A stretch of DNA of 64,000 bases from Exobasidium rhododendri. Its lineage: Eukaryota; Basidiomycota; Exobasidiomycetes; Exobasidiales; Exobasidiaceae. The notes below the pieces were generated by a model. It worked only from the letters and a program-made list of their open reading frames with translations. It had not been told where the DNA came from and searched no databases. A program made the position numbers and the translations under genes. The stretch spans positions 682,001 through 746,000 of the forward strand of contig CP110630.1 of assembly GCA_026210745.1 (NCBI GenBank), read 5' to 3'. Shown piece after piece: positions 63,897 through 64,000 of this stretch. Position 1 is the first letter of the stretch. Each line of letters starts with the position of its first letter.

Positions 63897-64000
63897 TGTG
63901 AAAAAAAGAAAGAAAGAATGGCGAGGAAAAAAGAAGAGTGGGAAGGACAGTTCAAGAAGAAAAGAGCAGCAGTACTGGCCGGCAGCACGAGAGAAGAAGA
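63897..64000. other. Start of the Kex2-repeat gene's leader
   Basis: The 104 bases to the right edge are purine-rich on the plus strand (pyrimidine-rich leader on the coding strand). The promoter itself lies beyond the window. Confidence 0.5.

Overview
This is nuclear DNA from a basidiomycete fungus, most likely a smut relative (Ustilaginomycotina). The evidence is many short GT-AG introns of roughly 50-110 bases, protein-coding genes on both strands at about one per 2.5 kb, a basidiomycete-type HapX with a Hap4-like box fused to a bZIP, and several runs of genes for secreted proteins. The species cannot be named from the sequence. I found no transposon, CRISPR array, rRNA gene or organellar DNA.

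Layout. Positions 1-11877 hold a cluster of five diverged secreted paralogues: one cut by the left edge (1-831), three more on the minus strand (1318-2817, 3238-4608, 5295-6425) and one on the plus strand (10387-11877). A gene for the RNA polymerase II CTD phosphatase FCP1 (7051-9495) sits inside the cluster. Each member has a signal peptide, an A-x-P-x-P-M-like mature start (degenerate in the last), a low-complexity H/Q/S-rich middle and a helical C-terminal domain. One carries a DLNxxP (EAR-type) motif and one a basic nuclear-localisation-like segment. This is the strongest candidate for an undescribed system, probably host-directed effectors.

Positions 12570-26170 hold a TMEM184/OST-alpha membrane protein, a secreted double-psi beta-barrel protein, the iron regulator HapX with a GATA-type site and a CCAAT box upstream, a mitochondrial PPR-like protein and the ribosome-biogenesis WD40 protein Utp17. 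Positions 26170-31303 hold the GTPase Rac1 and gamma-COP Sec21. A second secretome island follows (31702-34674): two related small cysteine-containing secreted proteins and a larger secreted protein with two copies of a domain ending in CIGASCKY.

Positions 35550-61394 are housekeeping: Sld2 and CENP-T (convergent), Pus3/Deg1, NatA subunit Naa15, casein kinase 1, INO80 subunit Ies1, adenosine kinase, a PH-domain protein, an R3HCC1L-like RRM protein and Rab GDI. A tRNA-Thr(UGU) gene with a 9-nt intron follows. The window ends with a secreted precursor made of Kex2-flanked repeats (62613-63896), which should release a family of peptides.

The gene structures were rebuilt by hand, exon by exon, and all coding phases close. 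Two are unusual. The casein kinase 1 gene needs a one-nucleotide exon (47780). RAC1 has a 16-nt first coding exon, a 17-nt internal exon and a 3' splice site inside a CA microsatellite. Several long open frames start at non-ATG codons; in those cases I chose the ATG at the signal peptide or conserved N-terminus.
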